From Donghicola tyrosinivorans (GTDB taxonomy: Bacteria > Pseudomonadota > Alphaproteobacteria > Rhodobacterales > Rhodobacteraceae): DNA of 37,520 bases. Of the stretch, positions 24,396 through 33,133 are shown in pieces (the first letter of the stretch is position 1; every line of letters starts with the position of its first letter). The notes under the pieces are model-generated. The model saw only the letters and a program-made list of their open reading frames with translations, ran no database searches and had not been told where the DNA came from. The stretch covers positions 1 through 37,520 of the forward strand of contig NZ_PVTQ01000026.1 of the NCBI RefSeq assembly GCF_003003355.1, written 5' to 3'. Made by a program: the position numbers and the translations under genes.

Positions 24396-26897
24396 TTAGC
24401 CGTCCTTGCGGATCGTCTCGTTCTTGCTGTCGTAGGGACTATCTACCGTGATTTCGGCATCCCACAGCTGGTTGCGGATTTTCACCTTCAGTTTGGTGCC
24501 CGCCTCAGCGAATTCCGGCTTCACATAGGCCATGCCGATGGACTTGCCGAACGCGACCGAGTAGCCGCCCGAGGTCAGACGACCGATCTTGGTGTCGCCC
24601 GAGTACAGAGCTTCACGGCCCCACGGGTCGGCATCTTCCGGACCATCGATAAGAACGGTGACACACTTGCTGCGAACGCCTTTGGCCTCCATCGCCGCCT
24701 TGCCACGGAACTCTTTCGACAAATCCACAAAACGGGGCAGATCGGCCTCTAGCGGGGTTGCGTCACGGCCAAGCTCGTTCCCGAAGGCGCGGTAGGATTT
24801 CTCCTGACGCAGCCAGTTCTGTGCGCGGGCACCAACCCACTTCATCTCGAACTCGGCACCGGCTTTTTCCAAGAGGTCGAACAGGTAGTTCTGCATCTCG
24901 ATCGGGTGGTGCAGTTCCCAGCCAAGCTCACCAGTGTAGGCCACACGGATCGCGTTGACGGGGCACATACCCAGTTCGATCTGACGAGCCGACAGCCACG
25001 GGAACCGCTTGTTCGACAGGGCAGTTGCGGGGTCTGCATCCTTGATGATCTTGTTCAGAACATCACGCGACTTGGGGCCTGCGATGGCGAACACGCCCCA
25101 CTGAGTGGTCACGTCCTGTACATCAATGCGGCCAAACTCGGCCTCTTTGTCCTGAACCGATTTGATCAGGAAGTCCTGATCGTATTCGTGCCACGCACCG
25201 GCCGAGACCAGATAGTATTCGTCATCCTTCAGACGCACGATGGTGTATTCGGTGCGGACGGTGCCCGCATCGGTCAGCGCGTAGGTCAGGTTGATGCGGC
25301 CGGTCTTGGGCAGCTTGTTACAGGTGAACCAGTCAAGGAACGCAGTCGCGCCGGGTCCTTTGACGATGTGCTTGGTGAAGGCGGTTGCGTCCACAACGCC
25401 CACGCCTTCGCGGATCGCCTTGGCTTCATCCACGGCGTACTGCCACCAGCCACCACGGCGGAAGCTGCGGGCATCGTGGTCAAAGTTATCCGCGGCATCC
25501 AGCGGGCCAAAGTAGTTGGGACGTTCAAAGCCGTTAACAACACCGAACTGGGCGCCACGGGATTTCTGACGTTCATAGGCGGGACCGGTCCGCAGGGGAC
25601 GGCAAGCCTCACGCTCTTCATCGGGGTGGTGCAGAATGTAGACGTGCTCATAGCACTCTTCGTTCTTGCGGGCCGCATATTCGGTGGTCATCCACTTCTG
25701 GCCAAAACGCTTGGGGTCCAGCGAGGCCATGTCGATCTCGGCTTCGCCATCGACCATCATCTGGGCCAGATAGTAGCCGGTGCCGCCAGCGGCGGTGATA
25801 CCAAAGCTGAAGCCTTCGGCCAGCCACATGTTGCGCAGGCCCGGTGCGGGACCAACCAACGGGTTGCCGTCGGGCGTGTAGCAGATCGGGCCGTTGAAAT
25901 CGTCCTTCAGGCCGACTTCCTCGGTCGAGGGGATACGCTCGATCATCGCCATGTATTCTTCTTCAATCCGCTCTAGGTCCAGCGGGAAGAGGTCGGCACG
26001 GAAGCTATCCGGCACGCCATATTCAAAGCAGGCAGGTGCGCCACGCTCATAGGGGCCAAGGATCCAGCCGCCACGCTCTTCGCGGACGTACCATTTGGCG
26101 TCGGCGTCGCGCAGGACGGGATGTTCGCCATGGGTCTTGCGGTATTCGACCAGCGCGGGGTCGGGCTCGGTCACGATGAACTGGTGCTCGACGGGGATGG
26201 CGGGCATCTTGATCCCCAGCATCTTGGCGGTGCGCTGTGCGTGGTTGCCGGTACAGGTCACCACATGTTCCGCGCGGATTTCGAACTTTTCGTCACCGGG
26301 AACTAGGTTGCCGCCCTTTTCCACCATGATGGTGCCGCGCACGATCCAGTCGGTGCCGGTCCACTCATAATCATCCACCTGACACTTGCGGTAGATTTCA
26401 ACGCCGCGCTGACGGGCGCCTTTGGCCATCGCCTGCGTCACGTCAGCAGGGTTAATGTAGCCATCGGTCGGGTGATAGATCGCACCTTTCAGACCTTCGA
26501 CGTTCACCAGCGGCCAACGCTCTTTGATCTGCTCGGGGGTCAGGAATTCATAGGGCACGCCCACGGTCTCGGCGGTCGAGGCGTAGAGCATGTATTCATC
26601 CATACGCTCTTGGGTGCGCGCCATCCGCAGGTTACCAACGATCGAGAAGCCCGCATTCAGACCGGTTTCTTCTTCCAGCGACTTGTAGAACTCGACCGAG
26701 TACTGGTGGATGTGGCTGACCGCGTAGCTCATGTTGAACAGGGGCAGCAGACCTGCCGCGTGCCATGTAGAACCGGCTGTCAGTTCGTCCCGTTCCATCA
26801 GGACAACATCGTCCCATCCGGCTTTGGCAAGGTGATACGCGACCGAGGCCCCGATGGCACCGCCACCGACAACCAGAGCTTTGACTTGGGTTTTCAT
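24396..26897 (-). CDS. dimethylglycine/sarcosine dehydrogenase family protein (FAD + GcvT-like)
   Basis: An 833-residue two-part enzyme. The N-terminal DAO-type flavoprotein half opens with ALVVGGGAIGASVAYHLAK and then AGSTWHAAGLLPLF, where His46 matches the histidine that carries covalent FAD in mammalian dimethylglycine dehydrogenase. The C-terminal half, from about residue 430, is a GcvT-like folate-binding domain and barrel. Such enzymes remove N-methyl groups and transfer the one-carbon unit to tetrahydrofolate. Dimethylglycine or sarcosine from glycine betaine breakdown is the most likely substrate, but related proteins act on other methylated amines. The start at 26897 follows AGGGAG. 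It is monocistronic and divergent from panC. Confidence 0.88.
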   Translation of the reverse strand: MKTQVKALVVGGGAIGASVAYHLAKAGWDDVVLMERDELTAGSTWHAAGLLPLFNMSYAVSHIHQYSVEFYKSLEEETGLNAGFSIVGNLRMARTQERMDEYMLYASTAETVGVPYEFLTPEQIKERWPLVNVEGLKGAIYHPTDGYINPADVTQAMAKGARQRGVEIYRKCQVDDYEWTGTDWIVRGTIMVEKGGNLVPGDEKFEIRAEHVVTCTGNHAQRTAKMLGIKMPAIPVEHQFIVTEPDPALVEYRKTHGEHPVLRDADAKWYVREERGGWILGPYERGAPACFEYGVPDSFRADLFPLDLERIEEEYMAMIERIPSTEEVGLKDDFNGPICYTPDGNPLVGPAPGLRNMWLAEGFSFGITAAGGTGYYLAQMMVDGEAEIDMASLDPKRFGQKWMTTEYAARKNEECYEHVYILHHPDEEREACRPLRTGPAYERQKSRGAQFGVVNGFERPNYFGPLDAADNFDHDARSFRRGGWWQYAVDEAKAIREGVGVVDATAFTKHIVKGPGATAFLDWFTCNKLPKTGRINLTYALTDAGTVRTEYTIVRLKDDEYYLVSAGAWHEYDQDFLIKSVQDKEAEFGRIDVQDVTTQWGVFAIAGPKSRDVLNKIIKDADPATALSNKRFPWLSARQIELGMCPVNAIRVAYTGELGWELHHPIEMQNYLFDLLEKAGAEFEMKWVGARAQNWLRQEKSYRAFGNELGRDATPLEADLPRFVDLSKEFRGKAAMEAKGVRSKCVTVLIDGPEDADPWGREALYSGDTKIGRLTSGGYSVAFGKSIGMAYVKPEFAEAGTKLKVKIRNQLWDAEITVDSPYDSKNETIRKDG

Positions 26898-27076
26898 GAG
26901 AGGGACTCCCTGCGGGCAGAATTCTTTTGTCCTATCTAGTCAGATCATGGCCACTGCCGCAGGGTCCAGCCGACATTTTGCGGCATAAAACCGACCGCAA
27001 CGTCCAATGCGACAAACGTTGTTCTCCTGATCACGGACGGATATGACCTTCAGGAACATCGGAGGAGCCGTTTCGC

Positions 27077-27922
27077 ATGAAAATATGCACGACCATCGCA
27101 GAGATTCGCGCCGAAGTGGCCAGCTACAAAAGCGCGGACCAAGTTGTCGCCTTGGTGCCGACAATGGGCTATCTGCACGAAGGTCACATGACGCTGGTGC
27201 GCCGTGCGCGGGCTGAGGGCGACAAGGTGGTGGTCTGGATCTTCGTGAACCCGACACAGTTCGAAAACCCCGACGATCTGGCCAAATACCCCCGCGACAC
27301 CGACCGCGATCTGGCCCTGTTGCGGGCCGAAGGGGTGGATGCGGTTTTCCTACCCGACGTGACAGAGATTTACCCCGAAGGCTCCGAAACCATCGTCGAG
27401 ACCACAAAGCTGGCAAATATGCTGCACGGGGCGGTTCGTCCGGGTCATTTCCGCGGTGTGACCACGGTGGTGACCAAGTTCTTTAACATCATCCAGCCGG
27501 ATGTCGCGATCTTTGGCGAGAAGGACTATCAGCAGCTACAAGTGATCCGCCGCATGGTGCGCGATCTGCACATGCCGATCCGCATTGTTGGCCAGCCCAC
27601 TGTGCGCGAAGAGGACGGTCTGGCCATGTCCAGCCGCAACGTGCGTCTTGCGCCCGAGGATCGCCAAGCCGCCGTGGTCCTGAGCCAATCTTTGAAGGCC
27701 GCTGAGACCGTCGCCGCGACAGGCACCACAGTCGGAGACCTGCGCCGGATTATCGCACAGACCATCGCCGCCGAGCCCCGTGCAAAGCTGGTGGGCTGTG
27801 ATATTGTCGCCGCAGAAACGCTTGCCGAGATTTCAGGTCCCCTGACCGGCACCACCGCCATCATGATCTCGGTCGAGGTCGGTGGCGTTATGTTGATCGA
27901 CCAAAGGGAGGTTACTCCATGA
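27077..27922 (+). CDS. panC: pantothenate synthetase
   Basis: Joins D-pantoate and beta-alanine with ATP to make pantothenate, the precursor of coenzyme A. The 281-residue protein shows the family signatures [14 protein letters not shown] (HxGH nucleotide-binding motif), [34 protein letters not shown] and AMSSRNVRL. Translation is supported by a strong GGAGGAG ahead of the ATG. Its stop overlaps the panB start by four bases, making a panC-panB operon. Confidence 0.96.
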   Translation: MKICTTIAEIRAEVASYKSADQVVALVPTMGYLHEGHMTLVRRARAEGDKVVVWIFVNPTQFENPDDLAKYPRDTDRDLALLRAEGVDAVFLPDVTEIYPEGSETIVETTKLANMLHGAVRPGHFRGVTTVVTKFFNIIQPDVAIFGEKDYQQLQVIRRMVRDLHMPIRIVGQPTVREEDGLAMSSRNVRLAPEDRQAAVVLSQSLKAAETVAATGTTVGDLRRIIAQTIAAEPRAKLVGCDIVAAETLAEISGPLTGTTAIMISVEVGGVMLIDQREVTP

Positions 27923-28728
27923 GTGCTCAAAATCAGGTTCGCCGTATCACTGTCCCCCAGATCGCCCGCCGCAAAGGGGGCGAGCCGATTGTCTCGCTGA
28001 CCAGCTACCACGCGCACACAGCAGCCATCGTGGACAAGCATGCGGATTTCATTCTGGTGGGCGACAGCCTTGGCATGGTGATGCACGGGATGGAGTCTAC
28101 CGTGGGCGTACCGCTGGATCTGATGATCATGCATGGCAAAGCAGTGGTGCGCGGCACCAAGCGGGCGCTGATCGTCGTGGACATGCCCTTCGGCACCTAT
28201 GAAGAAAGCCCGCAGGTCGCCTTCCGCAATGCGGCCAAGATCATGAAGGAAACCGCCTGCGGCGCGGTCAAACTTGAGGGCGGCGCCCGCATGGCAGAAA
28301 CCATCCGGTTTCTGACCGAACGGGGCATTCCGGTCATGGCCCACATCGGCCTGACCCCCCAGTCCAGCCACGTCATGGGCGGGTTCAAAACCCAAGGCCG
28401 CGATGAGGACAGCTGGCCTCTGCATGAGGCCGATGCTAAGGCGGTCTCGGAAGCCGGTGCCTTTGCCGTTGTTCTGGAAGGCATGGTCGAGCCTCTGGCA
28501 GCCAAAATCACCAAGCAAATCGACATCCCAACCATTGGCATCGGCGCCAGCGCAGAATGCGACGGCCAGATTCTGGTGCTGGAAGATATGCTGGGCCTGA
28601 ACCCCTGGACGCCCAAGTTCGTCAAAGTCTACGGTCAGCTTGGTCCGATGATCGAACAAGCCGTCAGTGAATACGCCGAAGACGTGAAAAACCGCGCCTT
28701 CCCTACGGAAGACGAAGTTTACCGTTGA
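27919..28728 (+). CDS. panB: 3-methyl-2-oxobutanoate hydroxymethyltransferase
   Basis: Transfers a hydroxymethyl group from methylene-tetrahydrofolate to ketoisovalerate, making ketopantoate, the step that feeds pantoate and hence panC. The 269-residue protein has the metal- and substrate-site segments [41 protein letters not shown] and [17 protein letters not shown], and ends at the usual length. The four-base overlap with panC implies coupled translation. Two hairpins follow the stop. Confidence 0.96.
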   Translation: MSAQNQVRRITVPQIARRKGGEPIVSLTSYHAHTAAIVDKHADFILVGDSLGMVMHGMESTVGVPLDLMIMHGKAVVRGTKRALIVVDMPFGTYEESPQVAFRNAAKIMKETACGAVKLEGGARMAETIRFLTERGIPVMAHIGLTPQSSHVMGGFKTQGRDEDSWPLHEADAKAVSEAGAFAVVLEGMVEPLAAKITKQIDIPTIGIGASAECDGQILVLEDMLGLNPWTPKFVKVYGQLGPMIEQAVSEYAEDVKNRAFPTEDEVYR

Positions 28729-28755
28729 TCGCTAAACTCGATCTTCTGCGGAGAG

Positions 28756-28778
28756 AAAAATCTTCGCAGAAGATTTTT
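28756..28778. terminator. first of two tandem hairpins after panB
   Basis: AAAAATCTTC pairs perfectly over 10 bases with GAAGATTTTT around a GCA loop, with a T-run inside the 3' arm. A competing 8-base stem (CTTCTGCG at 28743-28750 with CGCAGAAG at 28765-28772) uses the same bases, so the two folds are mutually exclusive. A likely role is termination of panCB mRNA. Confidence 0.6.
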
Positions 28779-28785
28779 GTGGGAT

Positions 28786-28808
28786 CATATTTTTCGGCGA
28801 AAAATATG
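28786..28808. terminator. second tandem hairpin, next to the aminotransferase stop
   Basis: CATATTTTTC pairs perfectly over 10 bases with GAAAAATATG around GGC. It has the same geometry as the first hairpin (10-base stem, 3-base loop) and lies two bases beyond the stop of the minus-strand aminotransferase, so it probably serves that gene's 3' end. Confidence 0.6.
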
Positions 28809-28810
28809 CC

Positions 28811-30181
28811 TTAGCCCAACGTGGCTTTCACAGCATCAGCAGTCACGCTGACGATCCGCTCGGCCTCTTCGCGGGTCAGGCAGAAGGGCGGCGCAAAGCC
28901 CAGAATATCCCCCTGCGGCATAGCGCGGGCGATCACACCGGCTTTCAGCATCTCGGCGATGATCGGATAGCTCGCGGTGCCGGGCTTTTCATAAAACGTC
29001 CGGCTGCCACGGTCTTGAACCAGTTCGACAGCACACAGCATCCCTTCCCCGCGGATTTCCCCCACATTCGGATGATCACCAAGCGCATCCTTCATACAGG
29101 CGTTCAGGTGTGCGCCAACGCTGGCCGCATTCTCGATCAGCTTCAGGTCATCCAGCAGCTTGAGGTTCGCCACGCCAGCCGCAGCCCCAATGGGATGCGC
29201 CGAATAGGTCCAACCATGACCGATGGGGCCATTTTCGTCCGTGCCTTGCTCTAGCACCTTCCACATTTTCTCGCTGACGATGCTGCCCGACAAAGGCGCG
29301 TAGGCGCTGGTCAGGCCTTTGGCGATGGTGATGAGATCAGGTTTGAGCCCATAGTGCTGGCTGCCGAACATAGACCCGAGGCGGCCGAAACCGGTCACCA
29401 CTTCGTCAGCGATCAGCAGGATATCGTGCTTATCAAGAACCTCTTGGATCGCCTGCCAGTACCCCGCAGGCGGCGGCACGATGCCCCCTGTCCCCAAGAC
29501 CGGCTCACCGATAAAGGCAGCAATCGTGTCTGCGCCCTCTTTCTCGATCAGCTCTTCCAGCGCAGCGACGCAATGGGCGGTGAATTGCGCCTCGGTCATC
29601 TCTGCGTCGGGGCGGCGATAGTAATATGGCGCCTCGGTGTGGATCACCTGCGCCAGCGGCAGGTCGAACTTTTTGTGAAAAAGTTCGAGACCCGTCAGCG
29701 AGCCGGTCATCAAACCCGACCCGTGATAGCCGCGCCAGCGCGAGATGATCTTTTTCTTTTCGGGGCGGCCAAGAATGTTGTTGTAGTACCAAACCAGCTT
29801 GATGTTGGTCTCGTTCGCGTCCGAGCCTGACTGGCCGAAATAGACCTTGCTCATATGATCTGGCGCACGGTCCAGAACCATTTTGGACAGGGTGATACTT
29901 GCCTCTGTCCCGTGACCCACATAGGCATGATAATAGGCCAGTTCCTTTGCCTGTGCTGCGATGGCCTCGGCGATCTCTTGGCGGCCATAACCCACGTTCA
30001 CACAGTAAAGACCCGCAAATCCATCCAGCAGTTCGGTCCCGTCACGATCAACGATCGTGCTTCCATGCCCTGTCTTGATTACCCTCTGAGGGGCATTGCC
30101 CCGCGCAAATTCCGCCAGATGGGTCGAGGGATGGAAGAAATTGTCCCGATCCCACTGCTCAAGCATATCGTTTTTCAGCAT
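28811..30181 (-). CDS. class III pyridoxal-phosphate aminotransferase
   Basis: A 456-residue omega-aminotransferase of class III. PLP-site features include GQSGSDANETNIKLVWY (phosphate-binding, about residues 116-132), Asp259 in ADEVVTGFGRLG and the Schiff-base lysine Lys288 in TIAKGLTSAYAPL. The GLYCVNVGYGR segment near residue 58 is shared with putrescine- and beta-alanine-pyruvate transaminases. The amino donor could be a diamine, an omega-amino acid such as beta-alanine, or taurine; the sequence does not decide. The start at 30181 follows AAAGGAG and replaces an in-frame ATG at 30238. It is convergent with panCB and lies 131 bases downstream of an Lrp-type regulator gene on the same strand, which may control it. 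Confidence 0.87.
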   Translation of the reverse strand: MLKNDMLEQWDRDNFFHPSTHLAEFARGNAPQRVIKTGHGSTIVDRDGTELLDGFAGLYCVNVGYGRQEIAEAIAAQAKELAYYHAYVGHGTEASITLSKMVLDRAPDHMSKVYFGQSGSDANETNIKLVWYYNNILGRPEKKKIISRWRGYHGSGLMTGSLTGLELFHKKFDLPLAQVIHTEAPYYYRRPDAEMTEAQFTAHCVAALEELIEKEGADTIAAFIGEPVLGTGGIVPPPAGYWQAIQEVLDKHDILLIADEVVTGFGRLGSMFGSQHYGLKPDLITIAKGLTSAYAPLSGSIVSEKMWKVLEQGTDENGPIGHGWTYSAHPIGAAAGVANLKLLDDLKLIENAASVGAHLNACMKDALGDHPNVGEIRGEGMLCAVELVQDRGSRTFYEKPGTASYPIIAEMLKAGVIARAMPQGDILGFAPPFCLTREEAERIVSVTADAVKATLG

Positions 30182-30312
30182 GGAAACTCCTTTCGTTTGC
30201 ACCCAACTTACGGCACGGCAAACAGAAAGTGTGTCCAAAGGCGGCGGCCCAACCAGAGGATTCCTCTGCCACGCAGATCAATCGCCCTGATCCAAGAAGT
30301 CGCCAAGAACGC

Positions 30313-30789
30313 CTATAGCCCTGCCAGAAAATCCAGCGGAGGCGGGGCAGATTTCACCGATTTCGTAACAATATAGGTGTAATAACGGGCCAATCCGATT
30401 TCTTCCTCCAAGAGCCCGTCAATCATGCGTTGATAGCTGTCGATATCGCGGGTGATCACCTGCACCAGATAGTCGAATCCTCCGCCCAAGGCCCAGACAC
30501 CTGTGACTTCTGGTAACCGCTGCATCGCAGCTTCAAACCGGCGAAAATCCTCGGCGCGGTGCCCGTCCAATTCGACCGTGGCAAAGATCACCACATGAGG
30601 CCCGATGGCCCGCAGCGCAACCTGCGCGCCATAGCCTTGGATTACCCCAGCCCGTTCCAGCTTCGCCAGCCGTTCCCAGCAAGGGGTCGGTGATAGGCCG
30701 ACACGCGCGGCCAGATCGGTCTTGGAAATGCGCCCTTCAGTGCAAAGGGTGCGCAGGATCGCCAGATCCCGCGCATCAAGTCGTTGCAT
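30313..30789 (-). CDS. Lrp/AsnC family transcriptional regulator
   Basis: A 158-residue regulator with an N-terminal helix-turn-helix (DARDLAILRTLCTEGRISKT, then LAARVGLSPTPCWERLAKLE) and a C-terminal RAM effector domain containing GVWALGGGFDYLVQVITRD. Such proteins usually bind an amino acid and act as octamers. The ATG at 30789 gives the usual family start (MQRLDARD) and lies four bases after the stop of the upstream dehydrogenase, so the two are probably co-transcribed. Neighbours on both sides are amino- or keto-acid enzymes and are the likely targets. Confidence 0.9.
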   Translation of the reverse strand: MQRLDARDLAILRTLCTEGRISKTDLAARVGLSPTPCWERLAKLERAGVIQGYGAQVALRAIGPHVVIFATVELDGHRAEDFRRFEAAMQRLPEVTGVWALGGGFDYLVQVITRDIDSYQRMIDGLLEEEIGLARYYTYIVTKSVKSAPPPLDFLAGL

Positions 30790-30793
30790 CGGC

Positions 30794-31780
30794 TTATAGC
30801 ATACCCGGCAGCACCAGATCCGGCGGACGGTGGCCATCGGCAAAGGTCTTGATGTTCAACAAGACCTTCTCGCCCATCTCAAGGCGCCCTTCGGTGGTGG
30901 CCGAACCCATATGCGGCAGCAGAACCACGTTGTTCAACTGGCGCAGACGGGGGTTAATCTCGGAGCCGCGCTCAAACACATCAAGACCGGCACCGGCAAT
31001 CTCGCCCGCGCGCAGCATCCGTGTCAGAGCGTTCTCGTCCACAACTTCCCCGCGCGAGGTGTTCACGATCACCGCGTTCGGCTTCATCAGCTTCAGGCGG
31101 CGGGCGTTCATCAGATGGAAGGTCGCAGGCGTATGGGGGCAGTTGATCGAGATAATGTCCATGCGGGCCACCATCTGATCAAGGCTTTCCCAGTAGGTCG
31201 CCTCTAGTTCGTCCTCGATCTCGGAGCGCAGGCGGCGACGGTTGTGGTAATGCACCTGCATGCCAAAGGCCCGCGCACGACGCGCAACCGCTTGGCCGAT
31301 CCGGCCCATACCCAAAATCCCCAGACGGCGACCGCCGACGCGGCCACCCAACAGGGCAGTCGGCGACCAACCGGACCATTCGCCCGACTGCATCATCGCC
31401 AGACCTTCGGGGATTCGGCGAGTCACAGCCAGAATCAGCGCCATGGTCATATCGGCGGTGTCATCTGTCACCACACCTGGCGTGTTTGACACCAGAACAC
31501 CGCGCTGGCGGGCAGTGTGCACGTCAATGTGATCGACCCCTGCCCCGTAGTTCGCAATCAGCTTCAGCTGGTCTCCAGCAGCAGAAATCATGCTCTGATC
31601 CAGCTGATCGGTCAGCGTTGGCACCAGAATATCGGTGTTTCGCATCGCATCCAGCAGTTCATCGCGCGTCATGGGACGATCATCGTCCCGTAAAGTGACG
31701 TTAAATAACTCTTTCATCCGCGTCTCTACTGCCTCCGGCAGGCGACGGGTCACTACCACTTTCAGGCGCTCTGAGGGCAT
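30794..31780 (-). CDS. D-2-hydroxyacid dehydrogenase (glyoxylate/hydroxypyruvate reductase type)
   Basis: A 328-residue NAD(P)-dependent dehydrogenase. The Rossmann motif GRRLGILGMGRIGQAVARRA is near residues 150-169. The catalytic set is visible as Arg in VNTSRGEVVDE, Glu in DVFERGSEINPRL and His in LLPHMGSAT. It begins MPSERLKVVVTRRLP, in agreement with glyoxylate reductase (GyaR)-like proteins, and GGAGG precedes the ATG. An upstream in-frame ATG at 31795 is disfavoured by the ribosome site. Likely reactions are reduction of glyoxylate or hydroxypyruvate. It heads a two-gene operon with the Lrp-type regulator. Confidence 0.88.
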   Translation of the reverse strand: MPSERLKVVVTRRLPEAVETRMKELFNVTLRDDDRPMTRDELLDAMRNTDILVPTLTDQLDQSMISAAGDQLKLIANYGAGVDHIDVHTARQRGVLVSNTPGVVTDDTADMTMALILAVTRRIPEGLAMMQSGEWSGWSPTALLGGRVGGRRLGILGMGRIGQAVARRARAFGMQVHYHNRRRLRSEIEDELEATYWESLDQMVARMDIISINCPHTPATFHLMNARRLKLMKPNAVIVNTSRGEVVDENALTRMLRAGEIAGAGLDVFERGSEINPRLRQLNNVVLLPHMGSATTEGRLEMGEKVLLNIKTFADGHRPPDLVLPGML

Positions 31781-31878
31781 TCGGGGCCTCCGCATCTTTC
31801 CAACTCGAGCCGTTGCTGGCAGACTGTCCCATGATACGGGTCAGCACAAGAACCCACGCACATAAAGAGCACGAGCAG

Positions 31879-32388
31879 ATGAAAATCACCGCCACCTTGG
31901 GCCGTCTTGCCCTGTCTTGTTCCCTTTGCCTGTTTTCCGTTGCCGCATTTGCCGAAGAAACCACGGGCAGCGTTACCAATCTGCCCCTTCCGCGCTTTGT
32001 TTCCATCAAAGCTGCCGAGGCTAATGTGCGCCGCGGCCCCAGCCTGACCCACCGCATCGATTGGGTGTTCAAGCGGCGCGATCTGCCGGTGGAAATCACG
32101 GCCGAGTTTGAAAACTGGCGCCGAATCCGCGACCACGAAGGTGCGGGCGGCTGGGTCCACTACACGTTGCTGTCGGGAAAACGCACAGCGCTGATTCTAA
32201 ACGATCTTACCCCGATTTATTCGCGCCCCTCTGACGGAGCATCCGCCGTGGCCCGCCTTGAAGCTGGCGTCATTTTGCACGTGGACAGCTGCGAGATCGA
32301 TTGGTGCCACGTAGACGTTGGGGGCTATGAGGGCTGGCTGCCCAAGACCGAGATGTGGGGCGTGAAGCCTTCGGAAGTCTTCGATTAA
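31879..32388 (+). CDS. exported SH3-like domain protein
   Basis: A 169-residue protein with a signal peptide (ATLGRLALSCSLCLFSVA, cleavage after AFA) followed by a bacterial SH3 domain (FVSIKAAEANVRRGPSLTHR). A second SH3-like unit follows from about residue 110 (TPIYSRPSDGASAVARLEAG to GYEGWLPKTEMWG). Family members are periplasmic and probably bind peptidoglycan or peptides; the exact role is unknown. Two cysteines (in DSCEIDWCHV) could form a disulfide. It is divergent from the dehydrogenase with 98 bases between starts. An in-frame ATG at 31813 is unlikely because it would bury the signal peptide. Confidence 0.82.
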   Translation: MKITATLGRLALSCSLCLFSVAAFAEETTGSVTNLPLPRFVSIKAAEANVRRGPSLTHRIDWVFKRRDLPVEITAEFENWRRIRDHEGAGGWVHYTLLSGKRTALILNDLTPIYSRPSDGASAVARLEAGVILHVDSCEIDWCHVDVGGYEGWLPKTEMWGVKPSEVFD

Positions 32389-32471
32389 ATTTTTTGCCAT
32401 TTTGATGATTTTTTTCCGAAATGCCTCTTGCACCCCCCAGCCCACAACAGTAGATACCCCCACACAGCTGC

Positions 32472-32546
32472 TGGGGTGTAGCCAAGTGGTAAGGCACCGG
32501 TTTTTGGTACCGCGCACCGTAGGTTCGAATCCTACCACCCCAGCCA
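32472..32546 (+). tRNA. tRNA-Gln (anticodon TTG)
   Basis: A full cloverleaf is visible. The acceptor TGGGGTG pairs with CACCCCA, the D-stem is GCC/GGC, the anticodon loop TTTTGGT has TTG at 32504-32506, and the T-arm is GTAGG-TTCGAAT-CCTAC. The CCA end is encoded. The first anticodon-stem pair (27-43) is C-C rather than a Watson-Crick pair. The 3' half is the likely attachment site used by the adjacent integrase remnant. Confidence 0.95.
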
Positions 32547-32555
32547 GTTGTCTCC

Positions 32556-33116
32556 ATGAAAACCAATCGAAACAAGCACTTAGAAGTGCATACTTTAATG
32601 CGTGTGTCACAGCCGAATGACGGTGTAACACATGGTGTCACAAAATCTGTAACACATACCTCTGTCCGACCTGCCTCCAAATCGCGTGGCAGATCCCGTG
32701 CCCCCGGACGATATCTCATGCGTCGCGGCACGATTTTCTATTTTCGAAAACGCCTTCCAAAGGCCTCTCCCCCGCCTGGTGAGAGGGCCTCTCACAAATC
32801 GCTGTTTTGTGCGTCGCTGCAGACCAACGTTCTCGCTGAAGCTTTTGCGCGGGCCGCGCAACTGCTCGATTTTTACGAGACGAAAAGGAAGCAGCTCTTG
32901 CTCGATACGACACAGACCATGTCCGATGCAGCCGTGAATGCGGTGCTTCATCACATACTCCGTACGGAACTAAACAGGATCATCAGGGGACAAAATGCCC
33001 CCTCCACCGACATTGCCGCCGTTGATGCTTAGATAGCCGAATTGCGGGCCAAGGCCGAACGCCTACGCCAGAACGCACATCTGAATCACTTCAGTGACGC
33101 TGTCAGGGAGATTTAA
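32556..33116 (+). pseudogene. decayed tyrosine integrase (DUF6538-type N-terminus)
   Basis: Ten bases after tRNA-Gln, a frame encodes GRYLMRRGTIFYFRKRLP, the typical N-terminal DUF6538 segment of tyrosine recombinases, followed by SLQTNVLAEAFARAAQLLDF. It meets a TAG at 33030-33032. Reading through it, the same frame continues with plausible protein (IAELRAKAERLRQNAHLNHF) for 27 more codons to a TAA at 33116. The TAG could be a C-to-T change of a CAG glutamine codon. The whole catalytic domain (R...H-x-x-R...Y) is missing. The gene is thus both interrupted and truncated, and is the scar of an element integrated at the tRNA. Its start is uncertain. Confidence 0.7.
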
Positions 33117-33133
33117 CCATTCGCCAGACAGCC

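Noticed and set aside
32431-32448. A second, decayed attachment core just upstream of tRNA-Gln
   Set aside because: CACCCCCCAGCCCAC resembles the tRNA 3' end only over a short C-rich stretch, so chance similarity is as likely.
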